From Arthrobacter sp. Soil762 (GTDB lineage: Bacteria > Actinomycetota > Actinomycetes > Actinomycetales > Micrococcaceae), in assembly GCF_001428335.1 (NCBI RefSeq), contig NZ_LMSG01000002.1, positions 3,467-67,466 on the forward strand: 64,000 nt of DNA. Reading direction: 5' to 3'. How positions within the stretch are numbered: the first letter of the stretch is position 1; every line of letters begins with the position of its first letter. Under the pieces are notes generated by a model. It saw only the letters and a program-made list of their open reading frames with translations. It was not told where the DNA came from and made no database searches. The position numbers and the translations under genes were made by a program. Below are positions 1-8,734 of this stretch, piece after piece.

Positions 1-103
1 CCTGAAGCCCTCCGCCGGGTGAAATATACCTACGCAAATGTCAGCGTCCCGCGAACGCCTATGGATCCCCAAACGGTTCTCTCCGCGGCTCGGGGAGGCC
101 AGC

Positions 104-1041
104 ATGTTTAGCCTTAACCCGACGCCGACGGCCTCTATTGTCATTTGTACCTACACCGCGAAGCGTTGGGACCTGCTACTGGATGTCATCGAGTCCGTCC
201 GGGCCCAAACTGTCGCACCCCAGGAGGTCCTGGTGGTGATTGACCACAACGAGGCTCTGTATGAGCGGCTCATCGAGATCGTGGACAACGTGACAGTAGT
301 TGAGAGCTCCGGCCCCCCGGGGCTCTCAGGCGCACGAAATACCGGGGTGGGCCTGGCAGATTCAGACGTCGTGGCTTTCCTGGACGACGATGCCGAAGCA
401 GCCCCGGACTGGCTGGAGCGGCTGCTTGCCCTTTATGACGATCCTGATGTCCTGGCCGTCGGCGGCCGCGTGGAACCGGTGTGGGAAACGGGCCGTCCGG
501 GCTACTTCGGTGAAGAGCTCGACTGGATCGTAGGATGCAGCCAAGGCTCGAAGTCCTCCGCCAAGTGGGCGGCTTCAATGTCTCCCTCGGCCGGCAGGGC
601 ACGAAACCGCTCGGGTGCGAGGAGACCGAAATCTGCATCCGCTCCAAGATGGGCGCGCCCGGATCGCGGATCGTCTACGAACCGGCCGCTCTGGTTCGTC
701 ACCACGTCCCTGCCGACAGGGGCACCATCCCCTACATGTTGTCGCGTTCCTGGTCCGAAGGTATCTCCAAAGCCCAGGTCAGCCAGATCGTTGGCCACAA
801 GCGGGCACTCGGCCCTGAGCGGCGATACGTGCGCAGCGTACTGCCACGGGCCGTTTTTTCCGGGATTCGAGATTGGGGCCGGGGATCAAACCCGCAGGGC
901 TTGGGCCGCGCCGGTGCGGTGATGGCCGTTCTGGCGTGCACTGCCGCTGGCTATCTGCGAGGGCGCCGGATCGCGCATATCGAGGGCCGCGCATCGGCCG
1001 GGACAGCGCTGGTAGGCACACCCTGGAGGGAGGTCCAGTGA
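104..1041 (+). pseudogene. GT2 family glycosyltransferase, broken by internal deletion/frameshift
   Basis: Two reading frames together make one family 2 (GT-A fold) glycosyltransferase. The first frame, from ATG 104, has the start motif SIVICTY, the LSGARNTG motif and the metal-binding FLDDDAEA, then reaches DWIVGCS and loses the family sequence near 535-545. The second frame resumes with EVLRQVGGFN, the acceptor/base motif CEETEICIR and a C-terminal end at 1041. About 20 residues normally lie between WIVGCS and the MSFR-type segment. They are absent here, so a short non-triplet deletion near 540 probably inactivated the gene. Such enzymes transfer sugars onto surface polysaccharide intermediates. 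An error in the assembly is possible but less likely, because sequence is missing and not merely shifted. Confidence 0.8.
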
Positions 1042-1157
1042 GCGAACGCGTCGACGAACTTAGCCCAGTCGCGGGGCGGGCTGCACTGAAGCTGGCCCCC
1101 TCCATGGAGTGCGCCTTGCCGCCGGAGTGCTTTCCCTGCCTCATTCCTGATCGATAG
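1038..1157 (+). pseudogene. Truncated 5' end of a gene following the glycosyltransferase
   Basis: A GTG at 1038 overlaps the glycosyltransferase stop as GTGA, the usual sign of a coupled downstream gene. The start MSERVDELSPVAGRAALKL looks like a natural N-terminus, but the frame loses its character after about 25 codons, stops at 1157, and runs into the 3' end of the convergent acyltransferase gene. I read it as the remaining start of a polysaccharide gene cut by a rearrangement around 1100-1140. It could also be a 39-residue peptide; product unknown. Confidence 0.35.
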
Positions 1158-1776
1158 GGTGGGCTGGGACGCCGACCCATGTTTCGCCGTCGGGTACGTT
1201 GCTCAACACTGCCGCCCCATTTCCAACGGTCGCGTAGGACCCCACTGAAGTCCGTGCACGTACGCTGGAATTCAGTCCCAGGTAGGCCGCCCGGCCGATC
1301 CGGACTCCGCCGCCCAGCGACACACCGGCCGCGAACGTCGCGAAGTCCGCCACGTCGTCGTCGTGCGTGAAAGTCACGGATGGCATGGCCACAACATGCG
1401 CCCCAAGCGTGACCGAAGCCGTCAGCGTCACATTCCGCAGCATGATGCTGCCCCGGCCGATCCGGCAACCCTCGGGGCACTCCACAGTGGGGTCGATCGC
1501 AGTGGCGTACCGGGCATCGCGCACGCCCTGGGCCGCCAGCCGTTCCACCACGGTTTCCCGGGATTTTCCCGAGGCCAGGCATACCAGCACCAGTGCGTGC
1601 GTGAACTTGGAGGCGTCGTCAATGGTCCCCAGCACCGGCGCGCCGTCCACGGTGACGCCTGCCATTTCCTTGTCGTCGTCGAGCAGCCCGACGACGTCGT
1701 ACTGCCCGCTGGCGCGGACCATGGTCAGGACCTCCCGGGCCAGCCCGCTTGCTGCGATCAGCACGAGTTCGCTCAC
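1141..1776 (-). CDS. NeuD/PglD-like sugar O- or N-acyltransferase
   Basis: 211 residues from a GTG start at 1776 that overlaps the upstream aminotransferase stop by four bases (GTGA). The N-terminal part (about 1-75) is a small Rossmann-like domain beginning SELVLIAASGLAREVL. The rest is a left-handed beta-helix built from hexapeptide repeats (IGRGSIMLRNVTLTASVTLG and after), with the late segment VGNGAAVLSNVPDGETWVGVPA typical of the family. Relatives such as NeuD and PglD transfer acetyl or other acyl groups from acyl-CoA to sugars. The pairing with a DegT-type aminotransferase suggests N-acylation of an amino sugar for a surface glycan. The exact substrate cannot be read from the sequence. 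Confidence 0.8.
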   Translation of the reverse strand: MSELVLIAASGLAREVLTMVRASGQYDVVGLLDDDKEMAGVTVDGAPVLGTIDDASKFTHALVLVCLASGKSRETVVERLAAQGVRDARYATAIDPTVECPEGCRIGRGSIMLRNVTLTASVTLGAHVVAMPSVTFTHDDDVADFATFAAGVSLGGGVRIGRAAYLGLNSSVRARTSVGSYATVGNGAAVLSNVPDGETWVGVPAHPIDQE

Positions 1777-2936
1777 CGGCGTACACCGGCGGCCGCCCGT
1801 ACGCTGTTCATGACCCGGTTCAGGCCCACGTTGTCCAGGCCGTGGAAAATCGGGAGAACCAGGGTCCGATCCGTCAGCCGTTCGGTGTTCTGGAGCCCTG
1901 CGTTGCCAGTTTCGCGCCACCGGTAGGCAGGCTGCCGGTGAGCCGCCATGGCGCCGCGGCGCGCCGAAATTCCGGCATCGGCCAGGCGGGCCAGGAGCCC
2001 TTCGCGGTCAATGGCGAAATCCGGGAGGACTTCGACCCAAAAGGACTGGAAGTTGGCCGTCCCGTAGGGTGGGTCGGCCACAAACCGCAGACCAGCCAGG
2101 CCGGAAAGCCCTGCCTCATACTTCGCGGCGATCTCCCGGCGGCGAGCCACTATCTCGCCCAGCCGGCCCAGCTGCACGATGCCGACGGTGGCCTGCAGAT
2201 CCGTCATCTGGTAGTCGAAGCCGACCTCGACGTACACCTCTGGCGCGGCAATGCGGGATCCGCGACGGTCCGCCGTCGGCACGTTCAGGGAGTGGCCGCG
2301 GAGGCTCCGGGCCCGTGCCGCCCAGTCCGCCCGGTGGGTTGTCAGCATCCCGCCCTCGCCAGTGGTCAGCACATTGTCCTGGTGGAACGACCACACGGAA
2401 ATGTCGGCCCCCGTACCCACGGGCCTGCCCTTGTATTCCGAGCCAACGGCGCAGCCGGCGTCTTCGATCACAGTGATTTCGTGACGGTCGCACAGTTCGC
2501 GGACGGGGTCCAGGTCAACGGGGACGCCGGACTGGTCCACCACGATCACGGCTCGCGTGTCCAGGGTCAATGCCGCCCGGACCGTGGCCGCAGTCACAGT
2601 CCCGGTGGCGGGGTCCACGTCGCAGAAAACCGGCCGTGCCCCGACATACGTCACCGCATTCGCCGTGGCGATGAAGGCCAGCGATGGCACCACCACGTCA
2701 TCGCCGGGACCGATGCCGGCCACTATCAGCGCCAAATGCAGTGCGGTGGTACTGCTGGAGGTTGCGACGGCGTGGCGCACTTCTTGAGAGGCGCTGAACC
2801 TCGCCTCGAACTCCCTGACCTTGAGCCCTTGCGAGAGCAGACCGGAGGCCAGGACGTCCGCCACGGCTCGGGCTTCTTTGTCGCCGAGCCAGGGTTCCAT
2901 GACGTTGATGCGGGCAAGGACGGTTTCCGCAGTCAC
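1773..2936 (-). CDS. DegT/DnrJ/EryC1-type sugar aminotransferase homologue lacking the catalytic lysine
   Basis: 387 residues, full length for this PLP-dependent fold type I family. The N-terminal segment LASGLLSQG, the cofactor-binding IEDAGCAVGSEYKG and the motif LTTGEGGM are all present. In the family the internal-aldimine lysine sits five residues before GEGG within an SFH-type motif. Here the sequence is SFHQDNVLTTGEGG, so residue 188 is Asn (codon AAT at 2373-2375). Family members usually aminate nucleotide-linked keto-sugars; a few (the ColD type) have His at this position and act as dehydratases. Asn is unusual, so this may be an altered or inactive enzyme, although the rest of the gene is intact. 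It forms an operon with the acyltransferase gene downstream. Confidence 0.85.
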   Translation of the reverse strand: MTAETVLARINVMEPWLGDKEARAVADVLASGLLSQGLKVREFEARFSASQEVRHAVATSSSTTALHLALIVAGIGPGDDVVVPSLAFIATANAVTYVGARPVFCDVDPATGTVTAATVRAALTLDTRAVIVVDQSGVPVDLDPVRELCDRHEITVIEDAGCAVGSEYKGRPVGTGADISVWSFHQDNVLTTGEGGMLTTHRADWAARARSLRGHSLNVPTADRRGSRIAAPEVYVEVGFDYQMTDLQATVGIVQLGRLGEIVARRREIAAKYEAGLSGLAGLRFVADPPYGTANFQSFWVEVLPDFAIDREGLLARLADAGISARRGAMAAHRQPAYRWRETGNAGLQNTERLTDRTLVLPIFHGLDNVGLNRVMNSVRAAAGVRR

Positions 2937-3025
2937 CGTGCACCGGCCTTCCTGGTGGCCGTTCTCATGTCCGAGTCCTTCCCACGTGCAGCTCCGGGAT
3001 GTGCATTGCCTATTGCAAAATTAGT

Positions 3026-3053
3026 CCGTTCCGTCCCGTTCCGGTGCGGAACG
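3026..3053. promoter_or_regulatory. Inverted repeat upstream of the DegT operon
   Basis: CCGTTCCG at 3026-3033 is matched by CGGAACGG at 3046-3053 with a 12-base spacer. It lies 90-117 bases upstream of the minus-strand aminotransferase gene and 126 bases beyond the 3' end of the LuxR-type gene. It could be a regulator site or part of a terminator for the gene ending at 3179. The rest of 2937-3178 shows no gene. Confidence 0.3.
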
Positions 3054-3178
3054 GAGACGGTACTGCGGGCGCTGACCGGGAACAATGCGGGAACTGCGGG
3101 TACCTGCAACGCCGGCGCCTCACCCGGGGGCGTTGCGGCGGGGCGCACCCCATCCGGGGGCACGCCGCCCGGCCCGTC

Positions 3179-5872
3179 CTAGACGGCAGGAAGGACGAAC
3201 GGCTCCTTAGCCCGGGCGGCTTCCTTGCCGGCCGCAAGGGCCGTCAGCTGGGCTCGTGATTCGACTCCGAGCTTCCTGTAAATCGCAGTCAGGCGCACCT
3301 CCACGGTACGGACGGACACATAGAGGGTGGCCGCGATTTCCTTGTTCCGCATCCCGCGGGCCACCATTCGAGCCAGCACGCGTTCGTGGTCTGCAAGCAT
3401 CAGCATCGCCGGATTGTCGGGCGTGCCAGCTGGTTCCACCCGCTCGTCGAGCAGCAGCGAGTCCACGTGCTGGGCCCAGGCATGGGCACCCGCTTCGTCG
3501 AACATCACTTTGGCACGAAGCAGACCGTCCCGGGCGCTCCGAAGGCGGCCGAAGGCGTTGAGGCGTTCGGAGTAGCAGAGCAGTGTCCTGGCGCGTTCCA
3601 GCAGGGATTCCTGGGCGCTCCGGCCGGCAAGTGCATCATTGAACATCTGGAGGGACTGCTCGCCGTCAGCCAGCATGGCCCGGCTCCGGGCAACCGCCAT
3701 CATGAGCCAGGGCGAACGCAGGCCCACCGCCCGGCTTTCCAAGTGCCACAGTGCCTGCGCGGCTTCCCTGTGCCTGCCCAGCCTGACCAGGACTTCCACC
3801 AGATCGGCCTCACAGCGCAGCAGAGCCGGGTTGCTGAAGGCCTGGCCGATCTCCGCTGCCCGGGACAGCTGCGCGAAGGACTCGGCGAGATTTCCGCGCA
3901 TGAGGGCAAAATGCCCCTGGCACGCGGCCAGTTGCGCCGTGATGGCCGGGTGGCTTTCCGCCCCGGAGAAGTGCTGTGCGTCTGTTGCGTAGGCGTGGGC
4001 GAGTTCCTCGTTTCCGAGCGCATTGGCCCGCCAGACCCGGAAGACGTGCCGCATTCCACGGTGGTATTTGGTTTCCGGTTCGGCCAGTTCAAGGTCCTCG
4101 ATCAGTTTCACGGCTTTCCGGACGTTGCCGGCACGGATTTCGTTGTCCACAGCAAAGAAATCGGCGGTTTCCCGCCAATTGACGGTATTGGCCTCCAGGA
4201 CGTTCCGCACCCGGGCAAAGGCCTCCTGGGCGGCAGCATGGTGTTCGGCATAGGCCAGCGCGCGGCCCTGCACCAGAAGGGCCGCCACCGTTTCGTTCCC
4301 GCCGTCGGGCTTGCGGCTGAACTGTCCGGCCTTCCCGCTGATCACCTCGATGAGTCGCCGGGCGCTCTCCGCCAGCGCCAGGCAGTCGGGGGAGGCATGG
4401 TCCAGGTACTTCTCGGCGTACTGCACCAGGCCGGTGGCATCCTCAAGCTCCCAACGGTCCGCGTAGTACAGCGCACCGGCCACGAGCAGGCGGGCTGCAA
4501 ATGCCGGATCATGCTGTCCGAATTCCTTCACCAGCCGGAGCACCATGCTGGAGCGCACGGCGCCACCCTGGATGAACTGGATCTCGAAGGCGAGGCCCGT
4601 CAGTCGAAGGACCAAGGCAGGGTTCCGCGTCACCCGCTGGGCCCAGTCCAGGTAGCGCTTGGCGTAGACGAACTCACCCCTGTTCAACAGCAGTTCGGCC
4701 ACCGTGGTGAGCCTGGCGGTGGTCTCCGCTTCCCAGGGGTTGATCGTCAGGGCCCGTTCAATGTACTCGACGGCGAAGGGCACCTCGCCGCTTCGGATCA
4801 GGTCAACGGCAAACCGGAGCAGGCCAAACGGAGTCTGCCGCTCCAAAGCGGTAAAACTCAGATGCCAGCGGTGGGCATAGGGATCCGCGGGCTCCGCCGC
4901 GGCCGCCATGGCACGGTGGCTGGCGGTCCGCGTTGCCGGTGTCATGGCAGCATAAACGTAGCCCCGGAGCAGTTGGTCCTGGATCCTCAGGTGTGGTCCG
5001 GACCTGTTGACCATGCCATTTGCCAGCAGCTCGTCGATCCCGCCCCACAGTTGGTCGTATGCCCGTTCCAAGGTGGCGATATCGCTGCGGCAGGACAGCG
5101 AGAGGAGGTCCAAAACCTGCCTCGCACCTGGCGAGAGCCCGCCCACGGTGGCGGCGAACTCGGCCTCGAAGCTGCCTTTGCCGGGGAGCGGGACGGGGAG
5201 TGCGTATTTTCCCTCGGCCTGGCGTTCCAGCAGGAGCCCAAAAAGCTCGACGGCGGCGAGCGGGTTCCCCTGGGTGGCCGCGGCAACGGCGTGGACCGCC
5301 GCTGTCGCGGTCTGCCGAGCCGGAATGGACTCCAACATGCGGACCGTGTCGTTGTAGCTCAGCGGCGCCAACTGGAGGGCCGGCAGGGAGGCGAAGGGGC
5401 TTTCGGCAGTCTCTTCCCGCACGCTCATAAACAGTGCCATGTCCGTCCCGGTCAGCCGGCGTGCCAGGTAGCCGATCACGGCCTGGCTGCTGGGGTCCAG
5501 CTGGTCGGCATCATCGATGACGATGACCGTCCGGGATGACGAGCGCTGGTGCAGCCCGTTGAGCAGCATGGTGGAGACAGTGGGGACGTTCATGGCGCCG
5601 CTGGAATCGCGCAGCAGTTCATCGGCGAAACGATTAAGGACGGGGTCGTCGATGCCGGTGAGGAGCGCGGTAAGGCCGGAGAGCGGCCAGTCGGACTCGG
5701 ACACGCTCGCGGTGAGAAAAACGGTCCGGAAGTCGGAGAGGCGGGGAATCTCGGACAGGAGGGCGGATTTGCCCATCCCGCGCCGGCCCACCACCTTGAG
5801 GGCTGAATCTTTTGGACCCCGGATTACGGAGAGTATCCGGTCCAATTCCCTGCTTCTGCCAATTAACGACAT
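3179..5872 (-). CDS. Large LuxR-family regulator with N-terminal AAA/STAND ATPase (LAL/MalT-like)
   Basis: 897 residues from ATG 5872, chosen because GGGGA lies just upstream; longer starts at 5887 or 5935 lack a ribosome-binding site. An AAA/STAND ATPase domain comes first, with Walker A GRRGMGKS near residue 30 and Walker B VIVIDDADQLD near 120. A long alpha-helical, TPR-like middle follows (about 300-800). The C-terminal LuxR helix-turn-helix is clear (MRNKEIAATLYVSVRTVEVR, then LTAIYRKLGV). This is the layout of large ATP-binding LuxR regulators, which activate transcription on ligand and ATP binding. No linked target is obvious: the gene stands between the polysaccharide remnants and the ribosomal operon. 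Confidence 0.88.
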   Translation of the reverse strand: MSLIGRSRELDRILSVIRGPKDSALKVVGRRGMGKSALLSEIPRLSDFRTVFLTASVSESDWPLSGLTALLTGIDDPVLNRFADELLRDSSGAMNVPTVSTMLLNGLHQRSSSRTVIVIDDADQLDPSSQAVIGYLARRLTGTDMALFMSVREETAESPFASLPALQLAPLSYNDTVRMLESIPARQTATAAVHAVAAATQGNPLAAVELFGLLLERQAEGKYALPVPLPGKGSFEAEFAATVGGLSPGARQVLDLLSLSCRSDIATLERAYDQLWGGIDELLANGMVNRSGPHLRIQDQLLRGYVYAAMTPATRTASHRAMAAAAEPADPYAHRWHLSFTALERQTPFGLLRFAVDLIRSGEVPFAVEYIERALTINPWEAETTARLTTVAELLLNRGEFVYAKRYLDWAQRVTRNPALVLRLTGLAFEIQFIQGGAVRSSMVLRLVKEFGQHDPAFAARLLVAGALYYADRWELEDATGLVQYAEKYLDHASPDCLALAESARRLIEVISGKAGQFSRKPDGGNETVAALLVQGRALAYAEHHAAAQEAFARVRNVLEANTVNWRETADFFAVDNEIRAGNVRKAVKLIEDLELAEPETKYHRGMRHVFRVWRANALGNEELAHAYATDAQHFSGAESHPAITAQLAACQGHFALMRGNLAESFAQLSRAAEIGQAFSNPALLRCEADLVEVLVRLGRHREAAQALWHLESRAVGLRSPWLMMAVARSRAMLADGEQSLQMFNDALAGRSAQESLLERARTLLCYSERLNAFGRLRSARDGLLRAKVMFDEAGAHAWAQHVDSLLLDERVEPAGTPDNPAMLMLADHERVLARMVARGMRNKEIAATLYVSVRTVEVRLTAIYRKLGVESRAQLTALAAGKEAARAKEPFVLPAV

Positions 5873-6079
5873 GTGGTCCCCATCCATCGAAGAAGGAGAC
5901 CGAACTGCTTGCTCTATCCAAAATCCTGGGTCCATCCAGCCGCTTGCGCGACACGCGGACCGGCTTTCCTGGCCGCGTCATTGCGTCCAGCACGGTACCC
6001 AGCCGTTCTTGCAAATATAGCCCTGTTCCGCGGCGGGCACCAGAGACTTTTGCCTCATACGCGGAGCCTGTTTCCCGGG

Positions 6080-6088
6080 TTATCCACA
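6080..6088. promoter_or_regulatory. Consensus DnaA box upstream of rpsF
   Basis: TTATCCACA at 6080-6088 is an exact match to the consensus DnaA box. It lies in the 425-base gap between the LuxR-type gene and rpsF. A 12-base perfect palindrome, GCTACGCGTAGC, follows at 6120-6131. No other gene is visible in 5873-6297 apart from the rpsF leader. Binding is inferred from the motif alone. Confidence 0.5.
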
Positions 6089-6242
6089 TAGCCCGCCGGA
6101 CGCTTCCGGCGACGCGCGCGCTACGCGTAGCCTTGAGTCAAGCGCGAATCGCCTATCCGGTCCAAATGCACTAAGATATTGAAGTCTGTGCTGCGCCCTG
6201 CCTCCGTTTTGTTGGCGGGGCATCGCACGGCATCGCAAATGA

Positions 6243-6287
6243 ACCTCCTGTTACGGAAATGCCGTAACCGCTTAGCCCAAAGGAGGT
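6243..6287 (+). promoter_or_regulatory. rpsF leader hairpin resembling the S6:S18 autoregulatory element
   Basis: ACCTCCT (6243-6249) is fully complementary to the Shine-Dalgarno AGGAGGT (6281-6287). Directly inside it GTTACGG (6250-6256) pairs with CCGTAAC (6262-6268), leaving a one-sided 12-base bulge, CGCTTAGCCCAA, that begins next to a CCG. Two stems around an asymmetric bulge with CCG is the arrangement described for the mRNA site bound by the S6:S18 ribosomal protein complex. Pairing would hide the rpsF ribosome-binding site, so excess S6:S18 could shut off translation. The pairing is seen in the sequence; the function is inferred. Confidence 0.7.
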
Positions 6288-6297
6288 GGGTTCACAT

Positions 6298-6603
6298 ATG
6301 CGTCCTTACGAATTGATGGTAATCATCGACCCCGAGGTCGAAGAGCGTACCGTTGAGCCGTCGCTTCAGAAGTTCCTGAACGTCATCACCAACGATGGTG
6401 GAACCATCGAAAAGGTTGACATCTGGGGCCGTCGTCGACTGGCTTACGAAATCAAGAAGAAGTCCGAAGGTATCTACGCCGTGGTGAACTTCACCGCCAA
6501 GCCGGACACCGCCAAGGAACTTGATCGCCAGCTGTCTCTTAACGAGACCATCATGCGCACCAAGATCACCCGCCCCGAAGAGCAGAAGGTTGTTGCTGAG
6601 TAA
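6298..6603 (+). CDS. rpsF: 30S ribosomal protein S6
   Basis: 101 residues beginning [16 protein letters not shown], with the conserved [17 protein letters not shown] and the C-terminal [16 protein letters not shown] 6298 is chosen for the strong AAAGGAGGTG 11-16 bases upstream; the in-frame ATG at 6286 lies inside that ribosome-binding site. S6 binds S18 and the central domain of 16S rRNA in the small subunit platform. It heads the rpsF-ssb-rpsR-rplI operon and is probably controlled by the leader hairpin in front of it. Confidence 0.97.
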   Translation: MRPYELMVIIDPEVEERTVEPSLQKFLNVITNDGGTIEKVDIWGRRRLAYEIKKKSEGIYAVVNFTAKPDTAKELDRQLSLNETIMRTKITRPEEQKVVAE

Positions 6604-6676
6604 TTTCAGCTCCGATTTTCATTCTTTACCCCGCAGGATCGAATTCTTCACCCAGGATCGAACAAGGAGGCAGTAG

Positions 6677-7258
6677 ATGGCAGGCGAAACCACTATTACG
6701 GTCATCGGTAATCTCACCAGTGACCCGGAATTGCGGTTCACACCGTCAGGTTCGGCAGTCGCGAACTTCACCATCGCTTCCACCCCGCGCACCTTTGACC
6801 GCCAGTCCAATGAGTGGAAGGACGGGGAAACCCTGTTCCTCCGCGCAGCGGTTTGGCGTGAAGCAGCCGAGAACGTCGCCGAGTCCCTCACCAAGGGCAT
6901 GCGTGTGATCGTTTCCGGCCGTTTGAAGAGCCGTTCCTACGAAACAAAAGAAGGCGAAAAGCGCACCGTTATCGAGCTCGAGGTCGATGAAATCGGCCCG
7001 AGCCTGCGTTACGCCAATGCCAAGGTCAACCGCACCCAGCGCTCCGGCGGTCAGGGTGGTCAGGGCGGCTTCGGCGGCGGCAACAGCGGCGGTGGCTTCG
7101 GAGGCGGCAACACTGGTGGAAACCAGGGCGGCAACTCCGGTGGAAGCTTCGGTGGCGGCAACCAGCCGGCTGCACAGGAGGATCCCTGGGCGACGCCCGG
7201 TGTCTCCAATGCAGGTGGTGGCTGGGGCAACGGCCCCGATTCCGAACCTCCCTTCTAA
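6677..7258 (+). CDS. ssb: Single-stranded DNA-binding protein
   Basis: 193 residues, with AAGGAGG just before ATG 6677. An N-terminal OB fold (about 1-110, starting [20 protein letters not shown]) binds single-stranded DNA. A flexible Gly/Asn-rich linker (about 115-165) follows, and the acidic tip DSEPPF is the docking tail for replication and repair partners. It acts as a tetramer at replication forks and in recombination. It lies between rpsF and rpsR as in most bacteria. Confidence 0.97.
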   Translation: MAGETTITVIGNLTSDPELRFTPSGSAVANFTIASTPRTFDRQSNEWKDGETLFLRAAVWREAAENVAESLTKGMRVIVSGRLKSRSYETKEGEKRTVIELEVDEIGPSLRYANAKVNRTQRSGGQGGQGGFGGGNSGGGFGGGNTGGNQGGNSGGSFGGGNQPAAQEDPWATPGVSNAGGGWGNGPDSEPPF

Positions 7259-7294
7259 ACCAATCATTTAGGCCCGACGCCGGGACCGCCGAAA

Positions 7295-7363
7295 GTGCCG
7301 CAAGGCACCTGACGTGGCTGCCGCCGTCGGACCACCACCATCCCGTGGATCAACATCCACGGG
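7295..7363 (+). promoter_or_regulatory. Structured ssb-rpsR spacer with two stem-loops
   Basis: The 128-base gap between ssb and rpsR holds GTGCC-GCAA-GGCAC (7295-7308), a stem closed by a GNRA-type tetraloop, and CCCGTGGAT-CAAC-ATCCACGGG (7342-7363), a perfect nine-base-pair hairpin. Neither has a T-tract, so they are more likely RNA-processing or stability elements than terminators. The function is unknown. Confidence 0.45.
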
Positions 7364-7386
7364 CTCCATAGAATAGGAGCTCCACG

Positions 7387-7626
7387 ATGGCTAAGGCTGA
7401 ACTCCGTAAGCCCAAACCAAAGTCCAACCCCTTGAAGGCCGCTGACATCACTGTCATCGACTACAAGGACGTAGCATTGCTGCGCAAGTTCATCTCCGAC
7501 CGCGGAAAGATCCGCGCCCGTCGCGTCACTGGCGTCACGGTGCAGGAACAGCGCAAGATCGCCCAGGCAATCAAGAACGCCCGCGAAGTTGCACTGCTGC
7601 CCTACTCCGGCGCTGGCCGCGGCTAA
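7387..7626 (+). CDS. rpsR: 30S ribosomal protein S18
   Basis: 79 residues with the family core [20 protein letters not shown], then [19 protein letters not shown], and the ending [16 protein letters not shown] lies just before the ATG. S18 pairs with S6 on the small-subunit platform and is probably part of the complex that controls rpsF. The protein has no CxxC zinc motif, so it is the zinc-free paralogue type. Confidence 0.97.
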   Translation: MAKAELRKPKPKSNPLKAADITVIDYKDVALLRKFISDRGKIRARRVTGVTVQEQRKIAQAIKNAREVALLPYSGAGRG

Positions 7627-7643
7627 GGAAGGGACTGACTAAC

Positions 7644-8096
7644 ATGGCAAAGCTCATTCTGACCCACGAAGTAACCGGTCTCGGTGCCGCTGGCGACGTT
7701 GTCGAGGTCAAGGACGGTTACGCACGTAACTACCTGCTGCCCCGCAACTTCGCCCTGACCTGGTCGAAGGGTGGCGAGAAGCAGGTTGAGTCCATCAAGA
7801 CTGCCCGCGCCGCCCGCGAGCACGCTTCCCTGGAAGACGCTCAGAAGCAGGCCGCTGCACTCTCCGCCAAGCCGGTGAAGCTCGTCGTCAAGGCTGGCGA
7901 GACCGGACGCCTGTTCGGCACCGTCAAGCAGGCCGACGTAGCCGACGCTGTTGAGGCCGCTGGCCTTGGCAAAATCGACAAGCGCAAGGTTGAACTGCCG
8001 GCACACATCAAGTCGGTTGGTTCGTACCAGGCCAACGTCCGCCTTCACGCTGACGTTGCCGCTGTGATCGAACTCAACGTAGTCGCAGGCAAGTAG
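7644..8096 (+). CDS. rplI: 50S ribosomal protein L9
   Basis: 150 residues starting [20 protein letters not shown], with the N-terminal motif [16 protein letters not shown], a long connecting helix (about 45-75) and a C-terminal domain ending ELNVVAG. L9 binds 23S rRNA at the base of the L1 stalk. It is the last gene of the operon and is followed by a clear intrinsic terminator. Confidence 0.97.
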   Translation: MAKLILTHEVTGLGAAGDVVEVKDGYARNYLLPRNFALTWSKGGEKQVESIKTARAAREHASLEDAQKQAAALSAKPVKLVVKAGETGRLFGTVKQADVADAVEAAGLGKIDKRKVELPAHIKSVGSYQANVRLHADVAAVIELNVVAGK

Positions 8097-8130
8097 CCTT
8101 TCCGGTTACGCAGCCTCAAACTGCACAAAA

Positions 8131-8163
8131 ACCCCCGTTGCCGTCACCGGCGGCGGGGGTTTT
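8131..8163 (+). terminator. Intrinsic terminator of the rpsF-rplI operon
   Basis: ACCCCCGTTGCCG (8131-8143) pairs with CGGCGGCGGGGGT (8148-8160) around a TCAC loop, with two G-T wobbles, followed by a short T-run. It lies 35 bases after the rplI stop. Confidence 0.85.
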
Positions 8164-8196
8164 CTGTGCCGCGAGCTGTGCCATCTCGCGCGTCAG

Positions 8197-8619
8197 TCAG
8201 GGGCTGTGAAGGGCCGTGGTCACGTGCCTGTAGCCTGCCGTGATCAGCTCGGCCAGCACTGCCTGGTCCACGTCCTTGAGCCTGTTCACGTACAGGCACC
8301 CCGCACCGGTCTTGTGCTTCCCGAGCCGGGGCAGCAGTTCCGCGGCCTCGGGCCCGTACGTCAGCCCGTAGAGCGAGAGGCTTGCCTTCCGGGGTGAAAA
8401 GCCCACCGCCGCCGCATCCCCTTCCCTGCCGCTTTCGTATTTGTAGTGGTACCGCCCAAAGCCCACGATGGTCGGCCCCCACATCTCGGGCTCTTTGCCG
8501 GTGATCTCCCTCATGAGCGCCAGCAGCCGCAGGCCATCACGGTGCCTGACAGAGTCCTCGACTGCGGCCAGGAATTCGTCCACTGAGGCGCCGGTTGCCT
8601 GGGTCTTGTTTTCAGCCAT
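8197..8619 (-). CDS. DUF1801 domain protein
   Basis: 140 residues. The pattern SVDEFLAAVEDSVRHRDGLRL, PEMWGPTIVGFGRYHYKYES and LLPRLGKHKTGAGCLYVNRL is typical of DUF1801 (YdhG/YjbR-like fold). The biochemical role of the family is not established. It is convergent with rplI, and the rplI terminator hairpin can serve both strands. Confidence 0.8.
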   Translation of the reverse strand: MAENKTQATGASVDEFLAAVEDSVRHRDGLRLLALMREITGKEPEMWGPTIVGFGRYHYKYESGREGDAAAVGFSPRKASLSLYGLTYGPEAAELLPRLGKHKTGAGCLYVNRLKDVDQAVLAELITAGYRHVTTALHSP

Positions 8620-8734
8620 GACGGAAGTCTCGCAGAGCCCAGGTCACTTGTCAGCCGCGCCGGTCCGGGTGGTAGCCAACGGCGGCGAGCCAGAATACTC
8701 CCCCCCGCACGCCGCCCGCGGCGAGATGCCGGGC

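Noticed and set aside
1749..3182. Long plus-strand open frame of about 477 codons opposite the DegT gene
   Set aside because: It is the antisense of a well-supported gene; high GC content keeps several frames open, and the translation has no family motifs.
3386..5539. Plus-strand open frame of about 717 codons opposite the LuxR-type regulator
   Set aside because: Antisense shadow of the regulator gene, with low-complexity, Gly/Pro/Arg-rich translation.
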